This document shows positions 22,792 through 34,911 of a stretch of 64,000 bases of DNA, one piece after another (the stretch's first letter is position 1; each line of letters opens with the position of its first letter). Source of the DNA: Oidiodendron maius Zn. Lineage: Eukaryota; Ascomycota; Leotiomycetes; Myxotrichaceae. A model generated the notes under the pieces. That model was not told the DNA's origin. It made no database searches and saw nothing but the letters and a program-made list of their open reading frames with translations. Made by a program: the position numbers and the translations under genes. The stretch is from positions 310,001 to 374,000 of the forward strand of contig KN832876.1 of the NCBI GenBank assembly GCA_000827325.1, given 5' to 3'.

Positions 22792-24154
22792 ATGGCCCAG
22801 CCAAATGCAGAACCCGTCGAGGAATATGAGTACGAAGAACACCCTTAGATGGCCCTCTTTCTCCTTCGCAGACCTATCTTGCAATTGCTGACAAGTCGAT
22901 AATTAGCTATGAAGCTCTACCGCCTAATTTTTCCTTGGTCCAAAACATGCTCGCGGGCGCATTTGCCGGCATAGCTGTAAGGCTCTCACGTTTCGTGCCA
23001 CACGAGATTTCCACCTGTTGAAGGCTCATAGACTAATGAGTTTATAGGAGCATACTGTTATGTACCCAATTGACGCGATTAAGGTGCGCCGTTAATTGTG
23101 ATGCCTAGGAGATCAAGCTTTGTACTGACTGTTGACCGCAATGCAGACCCGGATGCAGATCCTCAATCCCACCCCTTCCGCCGTCTACAATGGCATGATA
23201 CAGGGAGGGTATCGGATAGCTTCTGGAGAAGGCATTTTAAGTCTATGGCGGGGCATGTCCAGCGTGGTGGTTGGGGCAGGTTTGTTTAAACTCGGTGGCG
23301 CTGATTTTGCGGGTGCTAATATTGACACCAGGACCTGCTCACGCTGTTTACTTTGCAACCTACGAAGCTGTAAAACACGTTATGGGCGGTAACCAAGCTG
23401 GCGTACATCATCCTCTAGCTGCTGGTATGCTAATTTTTCTTGTTTGCCTTCTCTATACCGTCTGACTAACATTTACCAAAGCAATGAGTGGAGCTTGCGC
23501 AACCATTGCTAGCGATGCCCTCATGAACCCGTTCGATGGTAAAGCCAGTCTGATCCTTACTCTGTACCATAACTGACTCTTTGAAAGTTATCAAGCAACG
23601 TATGCAAATCCATGAATCTAGAAAGATGTACAAATCGATGTCCGACTGTGCGAGATACGTCTACCGAAGCGAAGGCATATCCGCCTTTTATGTTTCCTAC
23701 CCTACCACATTATCTATGACTGTTCCGTTCACGGCGCTCCAGTTCTTGGCTTACGAATCGATGTCCACCTTCATGAACCCAAAGAAAAATTATGACCCAA
23801 CGACCCACTGCATTGCTGGAGGTGTGGCTGGCGGTTTTGCAGCGGCTCTTACAACGCCAATGGATGTGGTCAAGACGATGTTGCAGACAAGAGGGACCGC
23901 CACTGACGCAGAATTGAGGAATGTAAACGGGTTCGTTGAGGGATGCCGATTGCTTCAACGACGGGAAGGGTTCAGAGGGTTCTTTAAGGGCGTTCGCCCA
24001 CGCGTTGTGACGACGATGCCAAGCACAGCTATATGTTGGTCAGCGTATGAGGCTTGCAAGTAAGTTTTCCGCACAGGCCTTTAGAAGGACAGCTGTACTA
24101 ATGTAGCGTGTACCCAGGGCATATTTCATCCGCCAGAACGACTCGGTAGCCTAG
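22792..24154 (+). CDS. mrs4: Mitoferrin (MRS3/MRS4-type mitochondrial iron carrier)
   Basis: Inner-membrane carrier that brings ferrous iron into mitochondria for haem and Fe-S cluster synthesis. Inferred exons: 22792-22829, 22907-22976, 23048-23083, 23147-23279, 23332-23424, 23482-23538, 23588-24059, 24118-24154, giving 311 residues, typical of the family. The three SLC25 signature repeats are PIDAIKTRMQ, PFDVIKQRMQ and PMDVVKTMLQ. The start of the protein reads EEYDYEALPPNFSL across the exon 1/2 junction, and the block NMLAGAFAGIAEHTVMYP is distinctive for mitoferrins. The last exon encodes only the end, KAYFIRQNDSVA. Seven introns in 1.36 kb is far denser than in the neighbours. The exon 1 donor (GTACGA) is weak. 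If the last intron is retained, translation ends at TAA 24060-24062, just after EACK. Confidence 0.95.
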
Positions 24155-24946
24155 GACAATTTGTCTATCCGAAGATTCGGCCATGGAGCTGCTCATAGAG
24201 TGGACGTCAGCTACACAGCCCCGTCAGAGCCACGCTCTAGTTCCTCTCTTCTGCAGCAGGTCTTCAACACTGCGCGGGAATTTCACTCGATCTGTACATA
24301 TTTCCCCCTAGATCTCTTGTTTTTGGGGGCTGTTGGGTGTTAGGTCATGAGCGCTTTCAGTATTTTCCAAGACGGCGGGTTCACAGGCGTTCAGTATAGC
24401 ATGGAAGTGAAAAGGTCACAAAAACCCTTGAGAGTAGCTAGCCACATGATGTATTTATAAGATTCGAGGAGGAGACTCGACATCTCTCTGCCATTCTCCG
24501 GGGATAATAATACACAGTCTATCAATTACCCCCTTGAATTCTAAAATCTATGATTCTCGAACACTAGTTCTTTCTCGTATCCCGCATGCCCAATCGTGAA
24601 CTGCGGTTGGCATGTGGATGCCAATATTTGAGCATCACGATTGATGAGAGTACCCTAAACTAATGAGGACTGCGGTATTGCAATCTCCAAGCCCACATCA
24701 CAGTTTTGAGTTCCATTTCGTGAGGTTCATCTTAGTTGGCTGGGAACGAATGTCCGAATCGCTACGTCACACGACAGCGGAGGGGTGAGAGCCTTGCCCA
24801 CCTCGCATCGAGGACGCATCCGATCGACTTCCACATCAAGGACGACCTCCAGGTCTCTCTGCCTACACAACCACTTCAGCCGCAGGACACAAGGGACGGT
24901 GAACCGCTCATGAACCCGCCAGGCAGCGCAAGGGACCTGTGTGGCT
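24155..24946. other. Intergenic between mitoferrin and the AAA ATPase
   Basis: 792 bp between plus-strand genes. Open frames at 24727-25029 on both strands overlap the start of the next gene in other frames. No RNA gene or repeat seen. Confidence 0.45.
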
Positions 24947-27632
24947 ATGATGCGAAACAAAACGGCGTCGTCGCTGCAGAAGACGTACGACGAGTGTTAC
25001 CTCATATGCTCAACGGCGGTCTACTTTGAGGGCCAGGTAAGATAAAGGAACGGGATCACTAAATGACGGCCACCCTCTGACTCTAGATGAATTTAGGGTA
25101 ATGAAGCAGAAGCATTACGATCATGGCGGTCCGCATTGGACCAAATATACTATCACAATGCATATCGAGTTCCTGCGGGGTACATCCCTCGATCCGAGAC
25201 CGAACAGGCCTTGAAAGATAGCTTGAGGACAATGGAGATGCAATGTAAGGAGAGAGTAGACTTGTTGGAAGCGTTGAAGCAATCGAGGATGGAGAAGGCT
25301 TCTGACGATGTGTCTCCCAGTGAGTCCGCCAGCAAGATAAGCAAAGCTTCTTCCAGACCCCGTACTCGGTCCTCAGAGTTGGAGAAGAATGGACCTGGAT
25401 ACATTGGGAATGGTACGATACCAGCTGTCAACTACCCAGATCTTTCTCGGCCTCGGCCGCGGCCTCCTCCACTGCCTGAGCGACCGGCGATGTCCTCCAG
25501 AAACAGCTCAGAGAGAGCAGGAGTTGGAAGCAGGTGGGCAAGCCAATCATCCTATGCTTCATCGCCACCGACAACTGCGGCCTCATCATCAGCTCCTGCA
25601 CTGGCACCGCCACAGAAGAAAACTTCGAGGAGTCCAAGCCCAGAAAAGGGTAGGATTATGCTTCATACATTGAGAGGCTCAGATAGGACTAAGAAGAAGA
25701 CAAGCACAAAGGCCTCAGAGATGAAGAAACCGGGTAATACTGTTACAAGCAAGGCTGCCTCGTTGGCATGGCAGTCAGTTGGCAAAAGAGGCCGGGATAG
25801 AGTTGGCCACAGCCAGGAACCAGACGTTGGCGCCAGGAATTCGACTCTTTTGGATGCGAATTGGAAGGGGAGCAGTAGTGATCCGATACTAGGGATATCA
25901 AGTTTGTCAGCTCCTGTGCGATATGACAGTAAAACGAGGACCCTAATACCCGACATGATCACTAAAACACCTAGTCCAACAGACCCATTCAAAGCTGCCA
26001 TTTCTGGAGAACCCCCAAATGCTTATCCTTTTCCTTCTAGCGATTCTAGCAGGCTTGGGTCTGTCTCGAGCACCAAGGCTGCTGCCTCGGCCATGCAGGA
26101 TTTAGCTGATCTTAATCCCTTAACCTCCTCAACTGAAACAACCGTCCCACGACGGAAAAGGACACCACCGCCACCTCCACTTCGTGCAAAGCCAAAACTT
26201 GAACCAATTTCATATCCAACATACCTCAGGGAATACCCTGAGACAGGCGCCAAAAAGAAAGCGAAAGGCGAAGCAGCGGACCTACCGCTACGTCGCAAGC
26301 CAATCACAACTGATAAGGGTGAAACTTGGCCATCCGGCTCCTCTTCAAGGCCCTTGAGGAAACCTATAGCGAGCGAAATGCCACGTAATAGAGGTGGTTC
26401 AACAGCTCTAAAGGATGTGGATACATCTTCTCTGAGCATCGATGATGAATCCAGTAGTGAGGGCAAAGGTCCAAACTCGAGAACGACGCAGAAGCAGAAG
26501 GGAAAGGAAAGGCAACGGCCCAGAGAAGAGCCTATCCTAGCCGATGTGACCACTCCTTCCGACGATTCAGAAGACTCCGCTGCAGAGGCTGTGAGGAATG
26601 CTTGGAAAGAGAAAACGGCACATCTCTTAAAGAACCTACCGACTGGAATTGATGAAGGGGCTGCAAAGCAAATACTCAACGAGATAGTAGTGCAGGGAGA
26701 TGAAGTACACTGGAGTGACATAGCTGGACTTGATATTGCGAAGAAGTCTCTAAAGGAAGCTGTTGTTTATCCCTTTCTCCGCCCGGATCTATTCATGGGT
26801 CTTAGAGAGCCCGCTCGTGGCATGCTTCTTTTTGGGCCGCCCGGGACTGGAAAGACGATGCTTGCACGAGCTGTTGCGACAGAGTCTAAGTCCACGTTCT
26901 TCTCGATCTCCGCGAGCAGCTTGACTAGTAAGTATCTAGGTGAGTCTGAGAAGCTAGTACGAGCACTTTTTACTCTTGCCAAAGCCCTTGCACCGAGTAT
27001 TATTTTCGTAGACGAGATCGACTCCTTGCTTTCGGCCCGGTCTGGCTCCGGCGAACATGAGACTACGAGACGCATCAAGACGGAATTCCTAATCCAGTGG
27101 AGTGATCTGCAACGAGCTGCTGCTGGAAGAGAACAAAGCGAGAAAGAGAAAGAAAGGGGAGACGCGAGCAGGGTCCTGGTGCTTGCGGCGACTAATCTTC
27201 CATGGGCCATTGATGAAGCTGCGAGACGCCGTTTTGTGAGAAGGCAGTATATTCCTTTGCCAGAGGATGAAACTAGGGGAACACAGCTGAGGACTCTTTT
27301 GGGACATCAGAAACACAGCCTTGACGATGCTGACATACAGAAGCTCGTTCAATTGACAGATGGTGTGTTTTCCCATTTCTTACTTGATCACATGCTGATT
27401 GAATTGCTCAGGCTTCTCGGGATCTGATATCACGGCGTTGGCAAAGGATGCCGCCATGGGCCCGTTACGGTCTCTCGGTGAAGCCTTGCTTCATATGTCC
27501 ATGGACCAGATCCGTCCCATTCAATTTGAGGACTTCGAAGCTAGTCTGGTCAATATTAGACCGAGTGTCAGCAAGCAAGGTTTGAAAGAGTTTGAAGATT
27601 GGGCAAAGGCATTTGGAGAACGAGGGGGTTAG
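24947..27632 (+). CDS. sap1: SAP1-like MIT-domain AAA ATPase
   Basis: AAA ATPase of the meiotic clade (with Vps4, spastin, katanin and fidgetin), closest by layout to fungal Sap1; its cellular role is poorly known. Exons: 24947-25036, 25097-27362, 27412-27632, giving 858 residues. An MIT-like helical hairpin spans the exon 1/2 junction ([18 protein letters not shown], then [20 protein letters not shown]). A long disordered Ser/Pro/Lys-rich middle follows, then the ATPase domain. That domain has Walker A GPPGTGKT (near residue 610), Walker [11 protein letters not shown] (near 664), the arginine-finger region [11 protein letters not shown], and sensor/C-terminal block [19 protein letters not shown] restored by intron 2. 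The C-terminal helix region [21 protein letters not shown] matches the clade. The start is the first of two adjacent ATGs; an additional upstream exon cannot be excluded because the MIT domain begins almost at once. Confidence 0.86.
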
Positions 27633-27938
27633 GTCATGAATGATAAATTAGCATGAATCATATACACTGGCAGGAGAGGCACAGAGAGGCTTGGGCATGA
27701 AGGAAAACGGTGCTATAGGAGTGTCCATTCAGTGAAGCGGCCAATATGTACATTACAAGCTTACTACACACTCAATGTAAACCACTGTAAAGTATGATTC
27801 GGCCAATATAATTTCCATATTCTGTACATCAATCCCCAAACGCCAGTTATGCAACTCAGGCTTGTCTCCATCGTCTTTCTAATATTCAAACACGGGATGG
27901 TACAGTAGGCGACTCCTTTTGGCTCCCCCCGCAATTTC
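27633..27938. other. Convergent 3' region
   Basis: 306 bp between the stop codons of the AAA ATPase (+) and the mitochondrial uS17 gene (-). It holds the two 3' UTRs; nothing else recognised. Confidence 0.4.
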
Positions 27939-28478
27939 CTATTGGTCTTTAGCTTCTTCCCGCGCGCTCTTCTCTTCAAGAAGCCTCAACCTCTTCCTCT
28001 CCGCTTTCTTGCTCTTCTGCGCCTCCTTGCCGGCTACCAGTTCCTCTTTACTCGGTATTGGCGGCCGCGCCTCGATCGGCTCACCAAAGGGCGCAATGAT
28101 GCTGTTAACGACGTGTTTCACATGTTTCGACGTCCGCCACCCGGGAGAGATTGATACAATATCGCCAGTGCGCAGTGACCCGCGCGGATCATGTACCAGA
28201 AGATGTTTGCGTTGGTTGAAATTCTGTACGACCAAAAACGATTAGCATCTTTTCTGTTTCTTGTCTCCAGATCCTTTGCTGAGAAAGAAGTACGCAGACC
28301 AAAGCATAAATTGACCAAATGAATATGGAGTAGTATGCGAGATAGACTGTACCTTTTGGATATGTGAATCCCATGCTTGCACTCCAATTCGCACCTTTAC
28401 CGTTTTCCTCATAAGCCCCGAGGTAACGACCACAGCATTGAGCTGCCGAACAGCCTTTGCTACTTTCGTTGCCGACAT
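27939..28478 (-). CDS. mrps17: Mitochondrial ribosomal protein uS17m
   Basis: Small-subunit protein of the mitochondrial ribosome, of the bacterial S17 family, binding 16S-type rRNA. Exons (minus strand): 28478-28353 and 28223-27939, giving 136 residues. The S17 OB-fold reads VVVTSGLMRKTVKVRI in exon 1 and HDPRGSLRTGDIVSISPGWRTS after the 129-nt intron; the junction joins DSHIQK to NFNQRKHLLV. A Lys/Glu-rich C-terminal helix extends beyond the bacterial protein, as in other fungal mitochondrial uS17. The N-terminus (MSATKVAKAVRQL) is basic and fits an import signal. It converges on the AAA ATPase and lies upstream of TPS1's 3' end on the same strand. Confidence 0.93.
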
Positions 28479-29073
28479 TACTTAGGTAGGGGCTAACACC
28501 ATCTAAGTATTGGGCGGAGTTGGAGTGATTCGTCAGGTTGGTTTGTCGTATTGAGAGTAACCTCCTCTGCTTCCCTGAAGTCCGCTCGCGACGTTTTAGG
28601 CCTTCAAGTTTTTCCGCTCCGACGGTTGTGTATCTCGCGACACTGGCTTTTACGCGAACAGACAGCGATGAAAATGGCAGTACCTACAATTTTTTCTCAG
28701 TTCGCTATTTATAAAACTAATTGCTTGCTCTCGTATAAGAGGCTCTATTTACATGAGCTCAGGGATGGTAGATGATAGAGACGGAAAAGATGCTTCCTGT
28801 TGACATTGTGCAGAGCATCAATGTAGGTATTTTCGTTCAGATCTTGCAAGATTCACTTTACTATTTCCCTACGCCACCTCATTCTAAGTTGGTCAGAGGT
28901 CTACTATCTATCTCCCTTATTACCTCGCCATTCCTACCTATGATGAAGTGAGGTCATACCATTGATAAAAATGAAAAGGAAGCCAACAACATAGACATAC
29001 GCTGCAGACTTGGAATTTGTTGCTACCCCACTTTGACTTATACTGTAACATCATCACTCCTGCTTGCAGCAGC
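28479..29073. other. Intergenic between mrps17 and TPS1
   Basis: 595 bp: promoter side of the uS17m gene and 3' UTR of TPS1. Short open frames only; no motif recognised. Confidence 0.45.
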
Positions 29074-30666
29074 CTAGTCATTAAGCAGTGCACTCTCGAC
29101 TTTCTTTTGTTTTCTCTCGGCGTGATCGCTGATCTTGACCAACTCGCTCACAAATGACTCTCCCCACCAGGCGCTTGTATACTTGAACACGTACTTCTCA
29201 AGTTTCTTGAAGTTAATTTCTCTCTGCTCCGGAGACATTGTGACAGCGTCATGGATTGCGCCTGCCAGTTCCTCTGTGTTCCATGGGTTGACGATAAGTG
29301 CGCCATTCAAAGACTGCGCGGCGCCAGTAAATTCGGAGAGGATCATGACACCATTACGTTTTCGTTGCGTTGCAATATACTCGTAGGAGACGAGGTTCAT
29401 GCCATCGCGGGTCGACGAAACCAAACAAGCATCGGACACAGCATAAAGGGCTGTTAGCTCTTCAAAGGCGACGGACTGGTGAAGGAAATGAATCGGCATG
29501 AATTCAATTGTGCCGAACTTGCCGTTTATTCGACCAACCAGCTCATTGACTACTGCTCTCAGGTTCTGATACTCTTCGACATCTTGTCGGCTTGGTACCG
29601 CTACCTGGACAAGTACAACCTTCCCAATCCATTCCGGATGCTCAGTTAGGAAGACTTCTAGAGCGTGTAATTTCTGGGGAACGCCCTTGATATAATCCAG
29701 CCGATCCACGCCTACAATCAGCTTAACACCCTCAAATTTACGTTCAAGGACAGCAATGCGGTCTTGAACCCGCTTTTCCTCGAGCGCATCAACGAATTTC
29801 TCTGGGTCGATGCCTATGGGGAAGGCTGCGACAGTAACGTATTTGCCCCTGAATTCAACGCCATTTGGGGTCGTGGGAGTTTCTCTGTAAATTATGTGAG
29901 TGGAATGGTTCTCAAGCTCTACTGACAGAATGTCTTACAAGATCCTCGAGCAGCTGCTCAAGAAATGGCGCGCATAATCATACGTGTGGAAGCCAATCAA
30001 GTCGCAGTGAAGAACACCTAGAAGGAGAGCTTCCCGCACAGGAAGGATTCTGTAAATCTCACTGCTCGGAAACGGAGTGTGGAGGAAGAAGCCAATCTTG
30101 ACATTCTTCTTTGTTGTGCCAATCTCCTCGCGTAGCATCTCGGGCAAGAGCATAAGATGATAATCGTGAACCCATATCAAGTCGCCATCTTGCACATCTT
30201 TCGCCATTGTCTTTGCAAAGAGGCGATTGACCTCTTTGTATGCTATCCATGCGGATTCGTCGAACGTGATCTCTCCCGGGTGGTAGTGGAAGAGAGGCCA
30301 AAGGATAGAGTCTACCACCAGTATTAATAATTTCAAACTCAACCCTATAAGGTGAGACTTACTTGAAAACCCGTTGTAATGCCTGTCAGCCAGCTCATCG
30401 TCGACGAAGACTGGTACCGCGCCGTACTCATCCTTCAGCCGCTTCACCATTGGGCCAGCTTCCGCCTCAGGGACCTCCAATCCGGGCCAGCCGTACCATT
30501 GGAAGGTTGTGGTCTTCGCTAATCCGCTCAGGCCGGTGACAAGGCCGCCGGACGACATGGAGAACGCATACGTGCCATCTTCAGAGCGCTTTATTGTGAT
30601 GGGCAGGCGATTTGAGACAAGTAGCAACCTGCCTTGCATCTTAGGCTCCTGCACCAAGGTAGGCAT
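29074..30666 (-). CDS. tps1: TPS1, alpha,alpha-trehalose-phosphate synthase
   Basis: GT20 enzyme that joins UDP-glucose and glucose-6-phosphate to form trehalose-6-phosphate. The product is a stress protectant precursor and a brake on glycolysis. Exons (minus strand): 30666-30363, 30311-29939, 29884-29074, giving 495 residues, the length of a catalytic Tps1 with no phosphatase domain. Family blocks are LLLVSNRLPITI, FQWYGWPGLEVP, NSILWPLFHYHPGEI (restored by intron 1), VHDYHLMLLPEML, GFFLHTPFPSSEIYR, VGVDRLDYIKGVPQKL and SSTRDGMNLVSYEY. The second junction restores RILETPTTPNGVEFRG. The promoter region is shared with a GNAT gene 1.46 kb away; only one STRE-like CCCCT (about 31457) was noticed in it, so stress control is not demonstrated here. 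Confidence 0.98.
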
Positions 30667-32130
30667 ATTAGAGATGTAGGAGCAGTGGAGCTATATTGAC
30701 GATGAAAGTATAGTAAGAGCGAATGCCAAGGAGCAGGTTGGGTGAGGGCGGGGAAGAGTCGTATGCGATCCGGAGAACAAAGGTTAGGCGTGCGGGCGAA
30801 CGGATATCGTTGGGCAGAAATGAAGCGCGAAAGAAGGTGTGGGAATTCCTCTGGGTGTGCCAAGCTGAAAAGATAGACTGGAGTCGTGATAATATCCGTC
30901 TTGAGACGAGCTGCTCTTGTATTGCGGGGGAGAGCTTTGGCGGGGAATATTGATGGGACACTTGGGAATTGCTCGGAAGCAGGAGACGATTTTGCAGAAA
31001 GAAACTCTTGCTTGTCTCCCAGCTCGAGCTGGCAAGCTGGCCAAGCTGGCAGAGCTTCCTGGTTGGGTGTGAAGTCGCGGTCACAGAGAATACAATGAGC
31101 TGTCCTGTGCCTTCGTTCGTCAGTCTGGTCACGTTGCGAGCGGCTCTCATATTATATGATATAGGCTCCGGTTTAAGCCGTTTAAACCTACGTCAGCAAT
31201 GGTGGTAGCGAGGAATTACGCCGAATTACAACGAATATATGTATTCCACAATTGCCTTATCGCCGTAGTCGTGCCGAACTGAACCCGCAAACAACCCTGA
31301 CGGCGGAGACCTTTACTGTCGGTTTGAGCCCAGCTGTAAGCCTACCATAGTATTGCTCTCCTGCCTTCCATCCACGCATCTAATCTACAGTATACTGCAG
31401 ACAGCCCAATAAGATCGTTGCATTGGGCACTATGGGAATCAATACGCTAGTAAAAACCCCTCGGGCACCAATCAACACCGTGAACCCGGAAGATTTGTCC
31501 TATCAACTTTCTGTTCGAACATCGGGTACATTCGTAAACGAAGACATGGTGAGCAGGGTATTGTGTGGTGATATTTGCGGAGAAAAACGGCGTTGAAGTG
31601 TGGAATGGTCGATTTGTGATGGGCTTGACTGGGCAGCATTGCTTCAGAACCGTGTCGAAAATCCTCTTTCATGTGCCTAAGCTCAATTTAACATCAATAA
31701 CTATAAGCCATGATGCTATTGGCCTCAAAAATACTCACTATATCTCCACATATAATATATTGTCCGCTTCTTTCCATCTTAGTAATAGCATGCTCCAGCG
31801 AGGAGTTCTTTCTGAAGACTTCCAAGTACAATGCCGTCTTCGCTCTCAGAAAAGGGGGTAAGCGAGTAGAGGCTACAGCTTCTGAAGAGAGCCACCTCCT
31901 TCTGTTAAATTGTCCACTACAGATAGGAACCTTCAAAAGACGCTCTTTATTTCCTATTGAGTATAGATCTGAATTCTTAGAGGGGAGTGCAGTGATATCC
32001 ATCTACAAGAACCACTTTGCAGAATGACATTCACATGACTCACTGCAGTTGACATTCCTAATTTTCAGCTCTACAAAAGGTGTATCCTGTCGGATCCCAC
32101 TCACTCCACTTAACGATTATCAAAAAGGGA
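30667..32130. other. Divergent intergenic region TPS1 / GNAT
   Basis: 1,464 bp between two outward-facing genes. Several open frames occur (for example 30668-31150 on minus, 31565-31861 on plus, 31710-32027 on plus), none with a recognisable domain. The part 31680-32080 is AT-rich. One CCCCT element lies near 31457. No RNA gene or mobile element was recognised. Confidence 0.45.
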
Positions 32131-32724
32131 ATGCCTTTTAATCAACAAAGCAAGATGGATTCCAGCAAATCCCCTAGTACTTTCCGCCTACGTAAGGCTA
32201 CAATGGAAGATATCCCGGAACTCAATCTCCTAATCGATGTCTCCGTTCGTACTCTGCACGCAGAGTATTACACACCGGATCAGATCTCAGGAGCTCTAAA
32301 GCACATCTATGGCGTAGATACCACTCTCATCCATGATGGACACTACTTCATCGTCGAGACCTCGGCTCCGGAGAAAATCCAAATCGTGGCGTCTGGCGGT
32401 TGGTCCCACCGTAGGACGCTATACGGCGGGGATAGGTACATGATCCGAGATGACGACCTCCTGGACCCTGCCACTGAAGCAGGCAAGATTCGAGCGTTCT
32501 TTGTCCACCCCAATTGGACGCGCAAGGGTCTCGCGGGCATATTGTTGAGGGCTTGCGAGGACGCGGCAAAGGCGGCTGGGTTTGCGAAGGTAGAGATGGG
32601 TGCCACGTTGAGCGGAGTGCCATTTTATGCCGCGAGTGGGTATAAGAAGTTGGAGGAGGTCGATGAGCACTTGGAGAATGGAGTTATGATGAAGGTTGTT
32701 AAGATGGGGAAAGTGTTTGACTGA
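32131..32724 (+). CDS. GNAT-family N-acetyltransferase
   Basis: Single-exon gene of 197 residues from the ATG at 32131; a second ATG at 32155 starts MDSSKS, immediately before the conserved domain, and may be the true start. The GNAT fold is visible: FRLRKATMEDIPELNLLI at the start, a central strand region, and the acetyl-CoA motif A as RAFFVHPNWTRKGLAGILL (R-x-x-G-x-A type). It ends with AAGFAKVEMGATLSGVPFYAASGYKKLEE, which is motif B. The substrate cannot be told from sequence. It resembles small cytosolic acetyltransferases common in fungi and bacteria. It converges on the pyruvate decarboxylase gene, with 208 bp between stop codons. Confidence 0.85.
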   Translation: MPFNQQSKMDSSKSPSTFRLRKATMEDIPELNLLIDVSVRTLHAEYYTPDQISGALKHIYGVDTTLIHDGHYFIVETSAPEKIQIVASGGWSHRRTLYGGDRYMIRDDDLLDPATEAGKIRAFFVHPNWTRKGLAGILLRACEDAAKAAGFAKVEMGATLSGVPFYAASGYKKLEEVDEHLENGVMMKVVKMGKVFD

Positions 32725-32932
32725 GAGGCAAGGGTCTAGCAGAAAGCTAGTGGCTTTTTTATAAATTGTTTATAGTCTGTATAGAACGAAGTTGTTTCGT
32801 GCAAGTGGATTTCATTGAAGGCCTACTATGCTTAAAAAAGAGTGGAAATCCAGGTCCATTAATTCTGCTCATGCATTCATCTACTTATTAGCCGCCTGCG
32901 TAGAGACCTATTCCCACAATCATTGGGCTGCA

Positions 32933-34911
32933 TTACTCTTTTGCGTTTGTCTTCGCACTAGCTTCAGCGGTCAATTTAAGTGCCCTAGGAGCATCTTCTT
33001 TCGGAATGTATAATTCAACAAATTGGAGGACGCTCGCAGCACTGAAACCCTTGTCATCGAGGAGATTATTGACTTCAGTCTTGGTCTTGATCTGATATGA
33101 CTTTGAATTACCTGCCTTGGCGCCAAAGACTCTCGGAATATCTTTAAAATCCCATTGTGCAATATCATTATACGCCGCGCCCATGCCATGTATATATCGT
33201 TCGATAGTGAAGCCCTCATTGCATATTACGAAACTGAGAACCTGTCAGCAAGGAAACCTTTCCTATCAATAGTACGTACATAATTGGCTTCAGCCCCAGG
33301 CGGACTATTGTACTTATCTCCTGCACGGTAAGTTGCAGAGAACCATCACCGACGAACAGGATAGTTCTGCGGTCAGAACCGTCATCACTTGCGGCCAGTG
33401 CAGCGCCCTGGCATGAGCCCACAGAATAACCAATGCTTCCCCAAAGGACCTGACTAATAGCAGTGACACCTTTGGGGAACTTGGTCTCCCATATTCCGAA
33501 ATTAGAGGTTCCTGTTTCCGTGATGACAATGTCGTTCTCCTTCAGAAACTCCCCGACTCTTGGCCAGAACCAGAGTTGGGTAATAATCTCAGAACTGTCT
33601 TCATTCTGTTTGACTTGATTTTCAATCTTGTTGCTAGGAACGGCAGATAACTTGCTCAAGTCAACCTTATCAATAACTTTCCGCAGAACGCCACGCATGT
33701 GTACTCCGGAGTATTCGGAATACCGTACAACGATATGGGTACTGTGGAAATCGATAGTATTGAGTTGTGAAGTCCTGTATGAGAACCCTGCGGTGTTGAA
33801 ATCACTCTACAAGAATTTTAACATAGTAGGTTTCAGTACCAGTAGGATCACAACTTACCTTGATGGCCCCTATTGATAAGATTAAATCAGACGCTTCGAT
33901 ATGCTCCTTGACCTCTGGCTGGCTCCCATCCCCAGCATACACGCCGCTATAGTTCGGGTGGCTCTCATTGATAGCACCCTTGCCCATTGGAGTTACAAAG
34001 ACAGGAAGTCCGGTTTTATCGATTAAATCGTGAACCTCTTTGAGCACATTGTGCCGAATAGCACATGCATCCACGAGGATTGTTGGCCTCTGTGCTGCTA
34101 GGAGGTACTTCAAGACAACATCAACGACATAATCTTCCTTCTCCGGATTGTTAGCAGGTTGGCTTAGGTCAATTGGCGTCTGCAATCGATTCCCCTCGAT
34201 CTTCTTTTGTACAACATCTGTGGGAAGAGTTATATAGACTGGTCGGCTCTGAAGCCAACATTGCTGGATAGCGTGATCAATCTGCGAAGCAATTTCGCTA
34301 GGATCTGTGAGCTTTGCAATGCAGCAAGTAATTTCCTTATTCATGTCTGCAAACACGTTGAAGTCGCCATTGCCAAGGGTGTGATGGAGGAGCATGCCAT
34401 CTCGTTGTGATATGGTCGACGGTGTGCCCACAACGTGGACAACCGGGACAAGCTCAGAGTAAGCGCCTGCAACTGCATTGATGGCTGAAAGTTCTCCAAC
34501 CCCAAATGTGGTCACTAGTGCTGATATCCCTTTAACTCTTGCGTAGCCGTCGGCAGCATATCCTGAATCGATGAGTTAGAAAGCGTATTTGTCATCAAAT
34601 TAAAGCCAATTGACGGTGTTTAATGAGGCTCATGACGGGTTCTTGTTGCGACAGAATATGCTAGATGGAGGGTCATATGCAGTGGTGACCGTTTCGAGCG
34701 GGTGTGGCAGATGGAAACGCTTACCAGCGTTGAGCTCATTGACACTGCCTACCCATTTCAAGCCAGTTTTGTCAATATAGTCAAGCGCCACCAAGTTATA
34801 GTCACCCGGAACCCCATGTACTGACCGCACGCCCATTTGATGGAGCCTGGTGAAGAGGTAGTGGGCGACGTCCACTGGCGTCTTGAGAGCGGTGGTACGG
34901 ATGTCAGTCAT
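32933..34911 (-). CDS. pdc1: Pyruvate decarboxylase
   Basis: ThDP-dependent cytosolic enzyme that converts pyruvate to acetaldehyde and CO2 for ethanol formation or cytosolic acetyl-CoA. Exons (minus strand): 34911-34725, 34562-33859, 33806-33280, 33233-32933, giving 572 residues. Catalytic residues of the yeast enzyme are present: Asp in [10 protein letters not shown] (D37), the ThDP-activating Glu in [16 protein letters not shown] (E59), the His pair in [11 protein letters not shown] (H122/H123) and Glu in [10 protein letters not shown]. The ThDP/Mg site is GDGSLQL followed by VICNEG; the yeast enzyme has NND at that point, and the metal-binding Asn is kept. A downstream AG within the sequence near 33234 is the acceptor that restores IIFVICNEG. 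The start MTDIRTT lies five codons inside the open frame. It shares 1.3 kb of promoter space with BCK1. Confidence 0.97.

Noticed and set aside
25136-25200. Gene start at the reading [10 protein letters not shown]
   Set aside because: The codon there is TTG. The frame continues upstream to an AG at 25095-25096 and joins the MIT helix in an earlier exon.
30668-31150. 160-codon open frame upstream of TPS1 (minus strand)
   Set aside because: No domain; it lies in the expected promoter and leader of TPS1.
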